From: JANELJ01 sp024511395
Lineage (GTDB): Bacteria; Pseudomonadota; Gammaproteobacteria; GRL18
DNA: 64,000 bases
Reading direction: 5' to 3'
Assembly (NCBI GenBank): GCA_963681975.1
Contig: OY820613.1
Span: 1,302,001 to 1,366,000 of the forward strand
The notes beneath the pieces are model-generated. The model was not told where the DNA came from and did no database searches. It saw nothing but the letters and a program-made list of their open reading frames with translations. This document shows positions 1 through 10,348 of the stretch, in pieces (within the stretch, counting starts at the first letter, position 1; the number at the start of each line of letters is the position of its first letter). A program made the translations under genes and the position numbers.

Positions 1-999
1 CTTTTACTTCATGTCCACGATAACCCCGGTCAACAAAGCACTGTTCCGGCTGTACGGCTGTAAACTGTTTTATTTGTTCCAGTTATGGCAGTAGAGTGTG
101 TCCATCATAAGGATTGCCCGGACAGCTTTGAGCACCAATAACAAAACCTTCCTTGTTGGTTACCGCGATACTGGCTTTAACACCAAATTCATAAGGCTTA
201 TGAGCTTTGCCTTTACTGATACACTCATATTGTTCATTTTCTTCATACGTTTAAACTGTTTTGCATGAGCATAACGACTGGCCATTAACACATATTGTGG
301 CCCAACCCGATTATAGTTCTGGTGCAGTTTAATACCGTGCTCTTTGGACAGTTTAACCAGGTTTTCTCTGGCTTTGTTCAGGAGCTTTGAATCGGTTGGA
401 AAAGCGATGTTCTTTTCCTGTACGGTAGTATCTACCGTGACTTTCTTTAAACTGCCGGGCTTGATAGTTTTACTCTTTAGTCCGGCTTTAATGGTTTCAA
501 TCAGTAATTTTTCACTGCCTGACTTACCTGGCCGGTTACGCCATTTGGTCATGGTCGTAGGGTGTATTGGCATCTTATGCTGAAAGTATTCTTCACCACA
601 GAAATACTGCCAGTACGGATTTTCTGTCCAGCCTTTTACTACCTGTTCATCTGATAAATCATGAAGGTGTTTCAGGTAATGCAATCCTGCAATCAATCAA
701 GTGCGTATGGCAGGAGCACCTTTAGTGGATACAAACAGAGCGCCCCATTCTTTATCAAGACTTTCCCGGTCTATGTGTTTTGATAACTTAATCAACTCAT
801 GGTTTATGTCCAGCATGTTTTCAGGGCGCATCCTGAACAGGTCTTCCTGAGGTATTTTTGGCTGTTTCTCTGGCTTCATTCTGGTCTGGAAATTTGCAAG
901 GTAATAAGGCTTATTTTACCAAAAACCTGCAAATTTAACACCCATAATTCGACAATATTTCCTTATAAATCAATGTGCTATGATTTGTTCAGGTCGGAC
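1..999 (-). mobile_element. IS5-family element, copy A (partial, internally deleted)
   Basis: This is the left part of an IS5-family element lying on the minus strand; its right end is beyond the window start. The element boundary at 999 is set by the terminal sequence shared with the other copies, and 1000-1005 reads TATGTA, the expected TAnnTA target. Compared with intact copies about 175 bp are missing near position 227, which shifts the frame. Its left-end sequence matches copy B (5324-6821) more closely than any other copy. Confidence 0.9.
160..879 (-). pseudogene. IS5-family transposase, broken (copy A)
   Basis: The reading frame starts at 879 with the N-terminus typical of this IS (MKPEKQPKIPQ), but codon 61 is TGA where intact copies have CGA (Arg). 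A second open stretch runs from 696 to about 240, then loses the frame at the internal deletion and ends at 160. The catalytic core after the first Asp is incomplete, so no active enzyme can be made. The same codon-61 stop is present in copy B. Confidence 0.9.
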
Positions 1000-1139
1000 T
1001 ATGTAGCGCTCAGATGGCTGTTCTGAACAGTAAATAACTTAATAGCTTCCGCTGTAATCTTTGGCCAAGGTGCAACAGCGGCATGGTTCAGATAGATAAT
1101 TTCAGGATCAATATTAAAATCCGCTGAAAAATCCGGCAT
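1000..1139 (-). pseudogene. Class V aminotransferase, N-terminal fragment cut by IS5
   Basis: From the ATG at 1139 the minus strand encodes MPDFSADFNIDPEIIYLNHA followed by AVAPWPKITAEAIKLF and about 10 more residues before running into the IS5 end at 999. The pattern 'YLNHAAVAPWP' is characteristic of the start of class V, PLP-dependent aminotransferases of the cysteine-desulfurase-like type. The rest of the gene would lie beyond the IS, outside the window, so the full gene cannot be judged. The family call rests on this short motif. Confidence 0.6.
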
Positions 1140-1345
1140 GATAGAGTGTCCTGCTAAGTTAAGCTGTTAATGGGCCGTTATAAAAGGTTAACATTTAAGC
1201 AACTTTTAACCAATAGATAACAATCCTAAATAAAATCAGTTAAATCTACTGCGAATGTCCATAGCACTGAATCTACAAGGCTTTCCAGAACATTTTGACT
1301 TCACTCGTAGGATGGCTACGAATAAAGCCAAAATAACCTGTAAAT

Positions 1346-2405
1346 TGTAGTAGTTCAGACCTGATCTGACAGTCCTCCCGTTTTGAAGGTGTCTGTCAGA
1401 TTAAACCTGAGCTAAATTTTTTTCAGTCCAGACTGATTTCCCATCAGTTAATGTATCCATGGGTGTTCTTCCACAACATCAGCTTACTATGCCTGGAAGA
1501 AACGACCAGGTCAGTTGATTACAGCAGAAACACTGCACCTGCATCGTCGTATGAAAGCGCTCTTTAAGCAAAGCCGTAATAGCTTAGGCAGCCGTGAAAT
1601 GATGAAGAAATTACGTGAAGAAGGCATTGAAACTGGTCGTTATAAAGTACGTAAGTTAATGAAAATATTGAAATTAAAAGTTACTCAACGCATTGCATAC
1701 AAAGTAACCACTAAAAGAAACCATAATGATGATGTAGCGGATAATTTACTCAATCAGAATTTTAATCCTGTTGCTCCTAATCAGGTTTGGGCCGGAGACA
1801 TTACGTATTTAAAAACCGGCGAAGGTTGGATGTATTTAGCTATTGTAATGGATTTATACTCACGTCGTATTGCTGGCTGGTCTATCAGTAAACGCATGAC
1901 GACAGACTTAATATGTAAAGCAATGGTAATGGCCTATAACATAAGACAGCCGCCTTTTGGGCTTGTTTTTCATAGTGATCGAGGTTCACAGTACACCAGT
2001 AAGCGATATAGAAAGTTACTGAGTCATTATGGAATACGGGCCAGCATGGGGGATGTAGGCGCTTGTTGGGATAATGCTGTGGTTGAACGTTTTTTTGGTA
2101 GTCTTAAGCATGATTGGATATTCAAAATTGCTCAGCCAACTCGTGAGCATATGAAGAAAGATGTTGCAGTTTACATGAGGTATTACAACCTGGAAAGACT
2201 GCATTCAGCAAATGGTGATCAGTCACCAATTAACTATGAAAATTCTCTAAAAAAAGTGTCCGGTTGGACTTGACCAGTACAAGGATTGTTAGTATGAAAC
2301 ATGAGAGTCTACTTTTGTTTTGTCATAAAGATTCGACACCTTTAATCAAAACGGGAAACTCTCACTAAGTCAAGCCGACTGTCAGATCAGGTCTGAACTA
2401 CTACA
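1346..2405. mobile_element. Composite element with 29-bp inverted repeats and 7-bp target duplication
   Basis: The ends at 1346-1374 and 2377-2405 are inverted repeats of about 29 bp beginning TGTAGTAGTTCAGACC. They are flanked by the direct repeat TGTAAAT (1339-1345 and 2406-2412). A second inverted match inside the ends (around 1376-1392 and 2335-2356) shows that both termini belong to one element. Its own transposase is not seen. The interior from about 1478 to 2276 is instead the 3' part of an IS3-family element. The family of the outer element is not recognised. Confidence 0.7.
1515..2273 (+). pseudogene. IS3-family transposase OrfB, 5'-truncated copy
   Basis: This 252-residue frame is an IS3-family OrfB integrase. 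The rve core carries the acidic residues in 'WAGDITYLKT' (Asp about 95), 'FHSDRGSQYTS' and 'WDNAVVERFFGSLK'. Homology with the second IS3 copy (27280-30008) starts only near 1478, so orfA, the left terminus and the first residues of OrfB are missing. The right IS terminus is at about 2276. The DDE core is intact, but without OrfA and a left end the copy should not move by itself. Confidence 0.85.
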
Positions 2406-2694
2406 TGTAAATCCTTGTATCTCCAGCACTCTGATCATTCTCTCTACGATTCAACTGATTTATTTAGGATAATCCAGGATTAAAGCTGAAATTTTATGCA
2501 TAAAATAACATTTTTGTTTTTAAAGTTTTTGGCTAATAAGGTACAATGGCGACAACTTGCTCCTGTCGTAATCAGGAATACGACATAAATAACCGGGGTT
2601 CAGGTGCAAAGCGATCAATAATTTATGTAAATTGATTTACATAATTACATTTAGTTTCAAATACATTGTTTTAAATCATTTAGGAGTATTTTAA

Positions 2695-3090
2695 ATGGCA
2701 GATTTATTTAGTGATGAGTGGATGAAATCGTTTCAGGCAATCTGGAATGCAGAGCCTGCATTAAAAGATGCGCTGGCAGAAATTGGTTTTAATTCGGTCA
2801 TCGGTTATGGTTTTCCCGGAGATGATGCTCCTAAAGGCTTTATTGCTGTGCAAAACGGTGAAGTAGTTACTGCCGGTGCCTACAATAGTGAAGAGCTGAA
2901 TTGGGACATCCGTGCTGATCAGAAAAACTGGGAAAAATGGTTAAAGAAAGGTATCGGCATGACTGGTATGGGTATGGCGGTTACCACTGGTAAAATGAAA
3001 TTTAAGGTGGGTGACTTTAAAGCCATGGTTAAAGATCCAAGAATGGCAGGTCCATTTATTAAGAGCTTTGAAGCTATGGGCCAAGTTTAA
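2695..3090 (+). CDS. SCP2 sterol-binding domain protein
   Basis: A 131-residue acidic soluble protein without signal peptide or membrane segment. Its single domain resembles the SCP2 sterol-carrier fold: 'FIAVQNGEVVTAG' in the first half, then 'TTGKMKFKVGDFKAMVKDPRMAGPF'-type sequence in the second half, given here only as the pattern. Members bind hydrophobic ligands such as lipids; the ligand here is unknown. A good ribosome site (AGGAG) sits 9 bases before the ATG, and a strong terminator follows, so it is probably a single-gene unit. Confidence 0.7.
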   Translation: MADLFSDEWMKSFQAIWNAEPALKDALAEIGFNSVIGYGFPGDDAPKGFIAVQNGEVVTAGAYNSEELNWDIRADQKNWEKWLKKGIGMTGMGMAVTTGKMKFKVGDFKAMVKDPRMAGPFIKSFEAMGQV

Positions 3091-3118
3091 TTTAAACCAG
3101 TTTACTTTAGCTTAAAAC

Positions 3119-3150
3119 AAAAAAGGGAGTGAATATCACTCCCTTTTTTT
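3119..3150 (+). terminator. Rho-independent terminator after the SCP2 gene
   Basis: The stem GGGAGTG (3125-3131) pairs with CACTCCC (3137-3143) around a 5-base loop. It is preceded by a run of A and followed by seven T, so it could work in both directions. Confidence 0.9.
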
Positions 3151-3231
3151 ATAAATATCAAAATTAAAGTGCATTAATACAAATAACCGGGTATAATGTT
3201 TGGTTTTCTGTACGATCCATTAAGGCTCTCT

Positions 3232-5061
3232 ATGTCATCTAGTCTCACCGCAACACCCATAACCTTTAATTCACTTGAATTATTACCTGAAGTATTACAG
3301 GCGGTAAACGAATCAGGGTATACCATACCAACCGAAATTCAGGCACAAAGCATACCTCATTTACTGGCTGGAAAAGATATTATTGGTCAGGCGCAAACCG
3401 GCACGGGTAAAACCGCCGCTTTTGCTTTACCTTTATTAAGCACCATTAATCCGGCACAAAAACATACTCAGATACTGGTTCTGGCGCCGACTCGTGAACT
3501 GGCGATTCAGGTGGCTGAATCATTTCAGATTTATTCTAAAAATCTGCCCAAAATTAAGGTGCTGCCTGTTTACGGCGGTGCTGCCTACTCGGAACAGCTG
3601 CGCGGCCTGAAAAAAGGCGTACAAATTGTTGTGGGTACGCCGGGACGGGTAATGGATCATATCCGTAAAGGTTCCCTGAAGCTGGATAATCTGCAGACTC
3701 TGGTGCTGGATGAAGCCGACGAGATGCTGCGTATGGGATTTATTGAAGATGTCGAGTGGATTCTGGAGCAGACTCCGGAAGCCCGTCAGATAGTCTTGTT
3801 TTCTGCCACTATGCCGACTGTGATTCAGCGTATTGCACAAAAGCATCTGATTGAGCCGGAACTGATTAAGGTCAAGTCCAAAACCATGACGGCATCCACT
3901 ATTCGCCAGCGTTTCTGGCGGGTTTTCGGTTTAAATAAAATGGATGCTCTGACCCGTATTTTGGAACTGGAAGATCACGATGCCATGCTGGTATTTGTTA
4001 ATACCAAAAATATGACACTGGAGCTGGCAGAACAGCTGCAGGCCCGGGGTTTTGCCTGTGAAGCACTCAATGGTGATATTCCCCAGTCCGGTCGTGAACG
4101 TATTGTTGAGCGTCTGAAACGTGGTCGTTTGGATGTGCTGATTGCTACTGACGTGGTCGCCCGTGGTCTGGATGTGGATCGTATCAGCCATGTAATTAAC
4201 TATGATGCCCCCAGAGATAATGAGTCCTATGTGCATCGTATTGGCCGTACCGGCCGTGCCGGTCGTTCCGGTGAAGCCGTATTATTTGTTTCCCGCCGTG
4301 AAAACCGTCTGCTGCGTTCCATTGAACAAACTACCCGACAGCCGATTGTGGAAATGGAAATTCCTTCCGTTAAGAAAATTAATGAGCTGCGGAGCAGCCG
4401 TTATAAAAAGACCGTCCTAGCTACCATAGAAAAACTCAAGGATAATAAAAATTATGAAATTTTTTCAAAGATCATTTCTGAGTTGCATGAAGAAGAAGGC
4501 GTTGAAATACTGGATATTGCGGCGGCTCTGGCGCATATGTCCAATCGCAATAAACAGTTCCTGTTAAATGAATCAGAATTTAAACACCTTAAGGATAAAC
4601 GTCCGTTTGATGAAGATGACCGGGGTTCCCGCAGAGATAAGCGCTCTGGCCGTAAAGACGGTAAACGAGATAACCGCAGGAAAAAAGAACTTTCCAGTAC
4701 CAGGGCTATTCCCTTAAAAGGCATGTCTGATGTGGACATGGAGCGTTTTCGTGTTGAAGTGGGTTATGATCACGGTGTTAAGCCCGGTAATATTGTCGGT
4801 GCTATTGCCAATGAGGCCGGTCTTGACAGTAAAATGATTGGTCAGATTGAAATCTTTGATGATTATTCCGTGGTGGACTTACCTTCCGGAATGCCTAAAG
4901 ATGTCTATCAGGATCTTAAAAAAGCCTGGGTATGCCAGCAGCAGCTAAAAATCACCTCACTGAGTAATGCGACGGCTGATGTTCGTTCCTTTAAACCTAA
5001 AAAAGGTAAAGGCCGGAAAACCAATAAGCGCGCTCATCAGCAGAGTAAGCGCAGCGTCTGA
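3232..5061 (+). CDS. deaD: DEAD-box ATP-dependent RNA helicase
   Basis: A 609-residue DEAD-box helicase of the DeaD/CsdA type, which unwinds RNA in ribosome assembly and mRNA decay, often in the cold. Motifs in order: Walker A 'AQTGTGKT' (54-61), 'PTRELA' (86-91), 'TPGR' (136-139), DEAD (160-163), SAT (191-193), then 'ARGLDV' and 'HRIGRTGRAGR' in the second RecA domain. The C-terminal part has a basic linker and a DbpA-type RNA-binding domain, with a Lys/Arg-rich tail. The frame is open from 3196, but the ATG at 3232 matches family starts. It is followed by IS5 copy B, not by partner genes. Confidence 0.95.
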   Translation: MSSSLTATPITFNSLELLPEVLQAVNESGYTIPTEIQAQSIPHLLAGKDIIGQAQTGTGKTAAFALPLLSTINPAQKHTQILVLAPTRELAIQVAESFQIYSKNLPKIKVLPVYGGAAYSEQLRGLKKGVQIVVGTPGRVMDHIRKGSLKLDNLQTLVLDEADEMLRMGFIEDVEWILEQTPEARQIVLFSATMPTVIQRIAQKHLIEPELIKVKSKTMTASTIRQRFWRVFGLNKMDALTRILELEDHDAMLVFVNTKNMTLELAEQLQARGFACEALNGDIPQSGRERIVERLKRGRLDVLIATDVVARGLDVDRISHVINYDAPRDNESYVHRIGRTGRAGRSGEAVLFVSRRENRLLRSIEQTTRQPIVEMEIPSVKKINELRSSRYKKTVLATIEKLKDNKNYEIFSKIISELHEEEGVEILDIAAALAHMSNRNKQFLLNESEFKHLKDKRPFDEDDRGSRRDKRSGRKDGKRDNRRKKELSSTRAIPLKGMSDVDMERFRVEVGYDHGVKPGNIVGAIANEAGLDSKMIGQIEIFDDYSVVDLPSGMPKDVYQDLKKAWVCQQQLKITSLSNATADVRSFKPKKGKGRKTNKRAHQQSKRSV

Positions 5062-5323
5062 TCACTGAACTGTCTTATTACAGAGCGTACGGTCAAAGAA
5101 CATTGGTTGATAATTTACAGGAAACTGGATTTTAGAAACCTCTTGGAAATGACCATAAAGTTGCATTAGGCTGATTGTTGAGAGCAAAGGGGGCTAGAGG
5201 GAGGGCTCTGAAAAAATTTTATCCTTGTTCATTTAGTTATAAATTTAAAAATTTTAGCCAGGAATTAAATTTTGCTAATTCAGGTCAATGTGCTTGCTTT
5301 TAAATGTGTTATTATAATAACTA

Positions 5324-6821
5324 GTCTGACCTGAACAAATCATAGCACATTGATTTATAAGGAAATATTGCATGATTATGGGTGTTAAATTTGCAGGTTT
5401 TTGGTAAAATAAGCCTTATTACCTTGCAAATTTCCAGACCAGAATGAAGCCAGAGAAACAGCCAAAAATACCTCAGGAAGACCTGTTCAGGATGCGCCCT
5501 GAAAACATGCTGGACATAAACCATGAGTTGATTAAGTTATCAAAACACATAGACCGGGAAAGTCCTGATAAAGAATGGGGCGCTCTGTTTGTATCCACTA
5601 AAGGTGCTCCTGCCATACGCACTTGATTGATTGCAGGATTGCATTACCTGAAACACCTTCATGATTTATCAGATGAACAGGTAGTAAAAGGCTGGACAGA
5701 AAATCCGTACTGGCAGTATTTCTGTGGTGAAGAATACTTTCAGCATAAGATGCCCATACACCCTACGACCATGACCAAATGGCGTAACCGGCTGGGTAAA
5801 TCAGGCAGTGAAAAATTACTGATTGAAACCATTAAAGCCGGACTAAAGAGTAAAACCATAAAGCCCGGCAGTTTAAAGAAAGTCACGGTAGATACTACCG
5901 TACAGGAAAAGAACATCGCTTTTCCAACCGATTCAAAGCTCCTGAACAAAGCCAGAGAAAACCTGGTTAAACTGTCCAAAGAGCACGGTATTAAACTGCG
6001 CCAGAACTATAATCGGGTTGGGCCGCAATATGTACTAATGGCCAGTCGTTATGCACATGCAAAACAATTTAAACGCATGAAGAAAATGAACAATAAACTG
6101 AAATCCCGTTTAGGTCGTGTTAAACGGGATATTGAACGACAACTGCCCAACTATTCCGTTGATATTCAGTCTCTGTTTGAAGTAGCTCTAAAACAGGCTC
6201 AGAAACTAATTGAGCAGGAGCAGCACAGTAAGAACAAGCTTTACAGTTTACATGCTCCTGAAGTCGAGTGTATCAGTAAAGGCAAAGCTCATAAGCCTTA
6301 TGAATTTGGAGTTAAAGCCAGTATCGCGGTAACTAACAAGGAAGGCTTTGTTATTGGTGCTCAAAGTTGTCCGGGCAATCCTTATGATGGACATACCTTG
6401 CTGCCACAACTGGAACAGATAAAACAGTTTACAGCCGTACAACCGGAACAATGCTTTGTTGACCGTGGTTATCGTGGACATGAAGTAAAAGACACTAAAG
6501 TTTTTATCTCAGGTCAGAAGCGAGGCGTTACCCGAAGTATTAAAAAGGCATTAAAACGGCGCAGTGCGATTGAGCCTGAAATTGGTCATATGAAAAATGA
6601 TGGCCGTTTAGACCGCTGCTACCTCAAAGGTGCAGTCGGTGATGCCATTAATGTGGTTATGGTAGCCGCTGGTCATAACTTAAGAAAGATCCTCAATAAG
6701 CTCCGGCTTTTGTGGCTCAAAATTATTTCCGGTTTGATGGGGTCTTTTATCAAACCGGGGCAATCAGCTGCTTTAAACCTGGCTTGATGTCAGGCTTAAA
6801 ACGGTATTATTCAGGTTGAAC
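5324..6821 (+). mobile_element. IS5-family element, copy B (1498 bp)
   Basis: Full-length copy with imperfect terminal repeats: the left end starts GTCTGACCTGAA and the right end is the complement of GTTCAACCTGAATAATACCG. The flanking hexamers are TAACTA (5318-5323) and TATTTA (6822-6827). Both fit TAnnTA but do not match each other, unlike copies D, E and G, so one flank has mutated or has been exchanged by recombination. Confidence 0.93.
5444..6787 (+). pseudogene. IS5-family transposase with nonsense codon 61 (copy B)
   Basis: The frame is that of the 447-residue transposase, but codon 61 is TGA (5624-5626), CGA in intact copies. The second part (5627-6787) is open and holds all three catalytic acids, matching D150, D340 and E377 of copy D. 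Re-initiation at the TTG-rich start near 5627 could give an N-terminally shortened protein; whether that is active is unknown. Confidence 0.88.
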
Positions 6822-6960
6822 TATTTAAGGTCTTATGTTAAAAACCACCTAAAGTTTAGAGCGACAGCTCACCCTTGAGAGTCCTGTTTCGCTCATACGT
6901 TCTTTAACAATTTGTTTATAACCAGCTGTTTTGAAATTGTTTTTATAACAAATCTTCAAA

Positions 6961-8232
6961 TCACCTTAAAATATCCGTATCCGGCGGGTGGAATTTTTGG
7001 GACTTACCATCCCACCAGTCCCTGACCCTAACCTGCGAAAAATACCTTATCAATCCCATTCGTATTCTTCCGGCAGTAATGGGTGTATTCTTTCGCCAGG
7101 GCGTATTATCAATTAAGCGCAATACCGGGTCCGGACATTTAATAGCCCGCAATTGAGGTATAATATACCCCGGAGCAATAATGTGTACCCATCGATGTAA
7201 CACCTTCCGGGTTTTCTGCCATGTCTGTTTCATGCCCCAGTCATTTTTTAACTGATTGAACAAGGGCTCAATCGACCAGTGCTTTTCATAAGCGACACTA
7301 ATATCCAGACCACTTAACTGCATATCTGTTGACAGTAATAGACGTGGTCTTTTTTTCCCTTTAGAGTCCTCAAACTCACACCAGACAAAGCATACCGACT
7401 GGCCATTCAGAAAGCGTGCTTTAGCCACCGCTGTTCAGTAATTAACCTGCTGTTCACGTCCATACAGGTGTACGGTTTCCTTATTTAAAGGCAGCCGTTT
7501 AATTTCTTCTTTTGTATAACGTGTCCCATATTTTCCGGGTCGTCCCCGGCCTTTACCTTACCGGGGTCGTTTATATAATACGGTATCGATTCGTACCTGA
7601 CCTATAACCGTCATATTATAAGCCTGTACCGGTTCAATAAAAGAACGGCGCATATACCAACTGTCCACCAATACAGTAACCGCTTTATCTTTTAGCGGTT
7701 CCAGCAATGCCCGGATAAGACTTCGGGCAATCACCAGTTTACCACTGTTACCGGCCTGTGGTGTTAAACGTAATAACAATGGCAGAGGCGTATTACAGCC
7801 AGAACGCTTAACAATTGCAGCCAGTGCTACCCGGCATTGCCCTCTGACATACCGGGACAGATTGGTTTTATTACCATGCTGGTGGTGTATCTGACTCATG
7901 GGTGCCTTTTTGGAATGACGCAGCATGATAGAGTCATCTATGGCCAGATAAACCGGATTATCCCCAAACAGCTTTAGAAACAGGGCCGTCTACTGTCTCA
8001 TCAGTTTAAGATAAGACCAATGACCGGTTTCAAGCCATTTATAATAACCGGGCCATTGCCTGGCCATGTCCAGTATCCAGATAGCACTGGTTACAAACCC
8101 TGATTGAGTTAATAAACTGCCCATTAGTAACTCAATAAAGGTTTTTGTGCTCCTAAGGGGTAGCGCTCGGGTTAAAAATGTTATGTAATAAAACAGTTCA
8201 CTGGGGATATTGCTGTATCCTTTGGTGTGCAT
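6961..8232 (-). pseudogene. DDE transposase gene with three in-frame stop codons
   Basis: From the ATG at 8232 one reading frame runs to the stop at 6961, interrupted by TAG near 7990, TAA near 7558 and TGA near 7429 without any frame change. The N-terminal third has 'TFIELLMGSLLTQSGFVTSA' and 'YYKWLETGHWS'. The middle has 'AIDDSIMLRH' and 'VDSWYMRRSF'. The last third has 'YEKHWSIEPLFNQLKNDWG'. These are the D, D and E parts of an IS4/IS701-like DDE transposase. I did not find its terminal repeats with certainty. It is plainly dead. Confidence 0.8.
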
Positions 8233-8357
8233 TGCGGCCTCCAGAAGTTTGTTTTTTCTTACTGAAGGCAGCAATGCTGCCGAATTTTTGCCAACTGTTT
8301 TTTGCTTTTTTTTACATTTTTTTCCTGTTTTTACTGAATTATTTTGTTTACCTCGGA

Positions 8358-8430
8358 GTAACAGGAACCGGGTATCCCTTGCTGAAGCCTCCATGGATGG
8401 ATTCAGCAAGGGATACCCGGTTCCTGTTAC
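8358..8430. repeat. Large perfect hairpin, 29-bp arms
   Basis: The arms 8358-8386 and 8402-8430 are exact inverted repeats around a 15-base loop (8387-8401). The loop and its edges contain AGCCTCCATGGATGGATTCA, which also occurs in the repeat at 45381-45490, so this is a member of a dispersed palindromic family and not a simple terminator; there is no T-run. Confidence 0.85.
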
Positions 8431-8542
8431 GGACTATCGGTTAACTGAGGTAATCAATAAATTTTAAATGATTCTCCTTTTTGGGGGAGCTGAAACTCTA
8501 AACTTTAGTTATAATAAGCACAAAGAATTTAAGGGGAATGAT

Positions 8543-9424
8543 ATGGTAGATGATACGGATAAAGCAGTAGAAGAATTGATTAAGGAAAATGAGTGTCTTG
8601 CTGCAGAAAACAAGATGATCAGAAAAGGCAATTCCAAAGCGGTAAGAAAGTACAAACTGGAACAGTCATTAAAGCCCTACCAAGCAGAACTTATTCAGAT
8701 GCAGAAATATCTGGAAGATACCGGCAAACGTATGGTGATCCTATTTGAAGGACGGGATGCATCAGGAAAAGGCGGTACCATTCGACGGGTTACACGTTAT
8801 ATGAATGAAAAACATTATCGTGTCGTTGCCCTAGGTAAACCAACCGAAGAACAGAAAACCCAGTGGTTTTTCCAGAAATACGTACGTCACCTGCCTGCCG
8901 GCGGTGAAGTCGTGCTGTTTGACCGCAGCTGGTATAACCGGGCCATGGTAGAGCCGGTATTTGGTTTCTGTACCGAACAGGAATATAAAACCTTTATGAA
9001 AGGTGTGGTTGGTTTTGAAAGAGACCTGGTGCGTCAGGGTACCATTCTGGTTAAACTGTATTTCAGTGTGACCAGGGAAGAGCAGGCTCGCCGGTTTAAA
9101 CGTCGTAAAACCGATCCCCTGAGACAGTGGAAACTGTCAGAAGTCGATGTGCAGGCCCAGGAACGCTGGGATGATTTTACCAATGTTAAATATGAAATGC
9201 TGAAAAAAACCCATACTGCCTCAGCGCCATGGACCATTATCCGTTCCAATGATAAGTATCAGGCCCGTTTAAATGCCATGAAAACCATATTAAACTCAGT
9301 GCCTTATACTCGACTGGATAAAGACCTGGATTTTGTTCCGAACAGTCGTATTGTCTATTCCGGTGCCCATGAAATTGAGATTATGGAAGCTCAGAGACTG
9401 CGTGAAGGTAAGTTTGTCACTTAA
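8543..9424 (+). CDS. ppk2: Polyphosphate kinase 2
   Basis: A 293-residue PPK2-family kinase, which transfers phosphate between polyphosphate and nucleotides. It shows the P-loop 'GRDASGKGG' (70-78), the lid region 'GKPTEEQKTQWFFQKYVRHLP' in pattern, and Walker B 'DRSWYNR' (127-133). These and the single-domain length fit class I PPK2. The frame is open from 8468, but the ATG at 8543 follows AAGGGG and fits family length. A charged, helical N-terminus precedes the kinase domain. The next gene starts within 4 bases of the stop, so the two were probably co-transcribed. Confidence 0.93.
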   Translation: MVDDTDKAVEELIKENECLAAENKMIRKGNSKAVRKYKLEQSLKPYQAELIQMQKYLEDTGKRMVILFEGRDASGKGGTIRRVTRYMNEKHYRVVALGKPTEEQKTQWFFQKYVRHLPAGGEVVLFDRSWYNRAMVEPVFGFCTEQEYKTFMKGVVGFERDLVRQGTILVKLYFSVTREEQARRFKRRKTDPLRQWKLSEVDVQAQERWDDFTNVKYEMLKKTHTASAPWTIIRSNDKYQARLNAMKTILNSVPYTRLDKDLDFVPNSRIVYSGAHEIEIMEAQRLREGKFVT

Positions 9425-10312
9425 TGAGCAGGCAGTGTAACTTCTGGCAGAACAGGCTATTTATTCCTTTGTGGTTTTTATGGTCTGCTCTGCTGTTTTT
9501 CAGTTCCAGCCTTTATGCTGAAATCCTTTCGTTACCTCATGCCAAACTGGATGGTCACTTTATCCAGGGTGGTCTGGTTATAGGTAAAACTACCCCCGGA
9601 AACCGGGTTTATTTTAATAACCAGTCTGTGCGTGTTTCCCACGAGGGGATTTTTCTTATTGGTTTTCACCGTGACGAACCTCTGCAGATCAGCCTTAAAA
9701 TAACTTCGCCTGAATATACAGAACTCCTTGATACCACTCTGAATATTAAAAAAAGACAGTACAATATTCAGCGCATAGATGGACTACCGCCCCCAAAAGT
9801 AACACCGGTGAAACCAGAAATGCGTGCCCGTATAAAAAAAGAACAGCAACTGGCCAGACAGGCCTGTACCCGTGATGATGAACGACGTGATTTTATGGCA
9901 CCTTTTATCAGGCCCACTATTGGCTCCATCAGCGGTGTTTACGGCAGTCAGCAGAATCTTAAACGGTAAACCCAAATGGCCTCATTACGGGGTGGATATT
10001 GCGGCACCAACCGGTACTGAAGTGCATGCTCCTGCCGGAGGAATTGTTACCCTTGCGCTTCGGGATATGTTTTACTCCGGCGGAACTCTGATAGTGGATC
10101 ATGATCACGGTCTGTCATCGGCTTTTCTGCATCTCAGTAAACTGCGGGTTAAAACCGGCGATAAAGTGAAACAGGGTGATGAATTGCTGAGGTTGGAGCC
10201 ACAGGCCGGGCAACCGGTGCACATCTGGACTGGCGTATGAATCTTTTTAAGCGGCGTATTGACCCGCAGTTGCTGGTACCGCGCGATGGCGGAAGTGCTG
10301 GCCAGTACTCCT
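9424..10312 (+). pseudogene. M23-type peptidoglycan endopeptidase, two frameshifts
   Basis: Frame 1 (9424-9969) starts with a signal-peptide-like segment and a domain found before the peptidase in this family ('GHFIQGGLVIGKTTPGNRV'). Near 9952 the frame shifts and continues with 'RILNGKPKWPHYGVDIAAPTG', the first metal motif HxxxD. Near 10190 it shifts again and ends in 'HLDWRMNLFKRRIDP' with a stop near 10312. Translating across both shifts gives a normal M23/LytM peptidase, so the gene is recently broken or carries two sequencing indels. M23 genes often sit beside znuA, as here. Confidence 0.8.
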
Positions 10313-10348
10313 GAACATAGCCGGACTCAGAATACACAGGATGAATAA

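Noticed and set aside
344..583. A recurring 79-residue frame opposite to the IS5 transposase (also at 5740, 15660, 17977, 27842, 34714, 41675)
   Set aside because: It is antisense to the conserved transposase core and follows its codon pattern; no ribosome site or family supports it.
799..1026. Repeated frame 'MVYVQHVFRAHPEQVFLRYF' at the left end of each IS5 copy
   Set aside because: It is antisense to the transposase start and runs out through the IS end into different host DNA in each case.
5062..5323. Possible small gene after deaD
   Set aside because: Short frames only, no ribosome site and no recognisable product.
8178..8467. Plus-strand frames of 85-88 residues before ppk2
   Set aside because: They overlap the dead transposase on the other strand and read through the large hairpin repeat; composition is dominated by Phe and Leu from T-runs.
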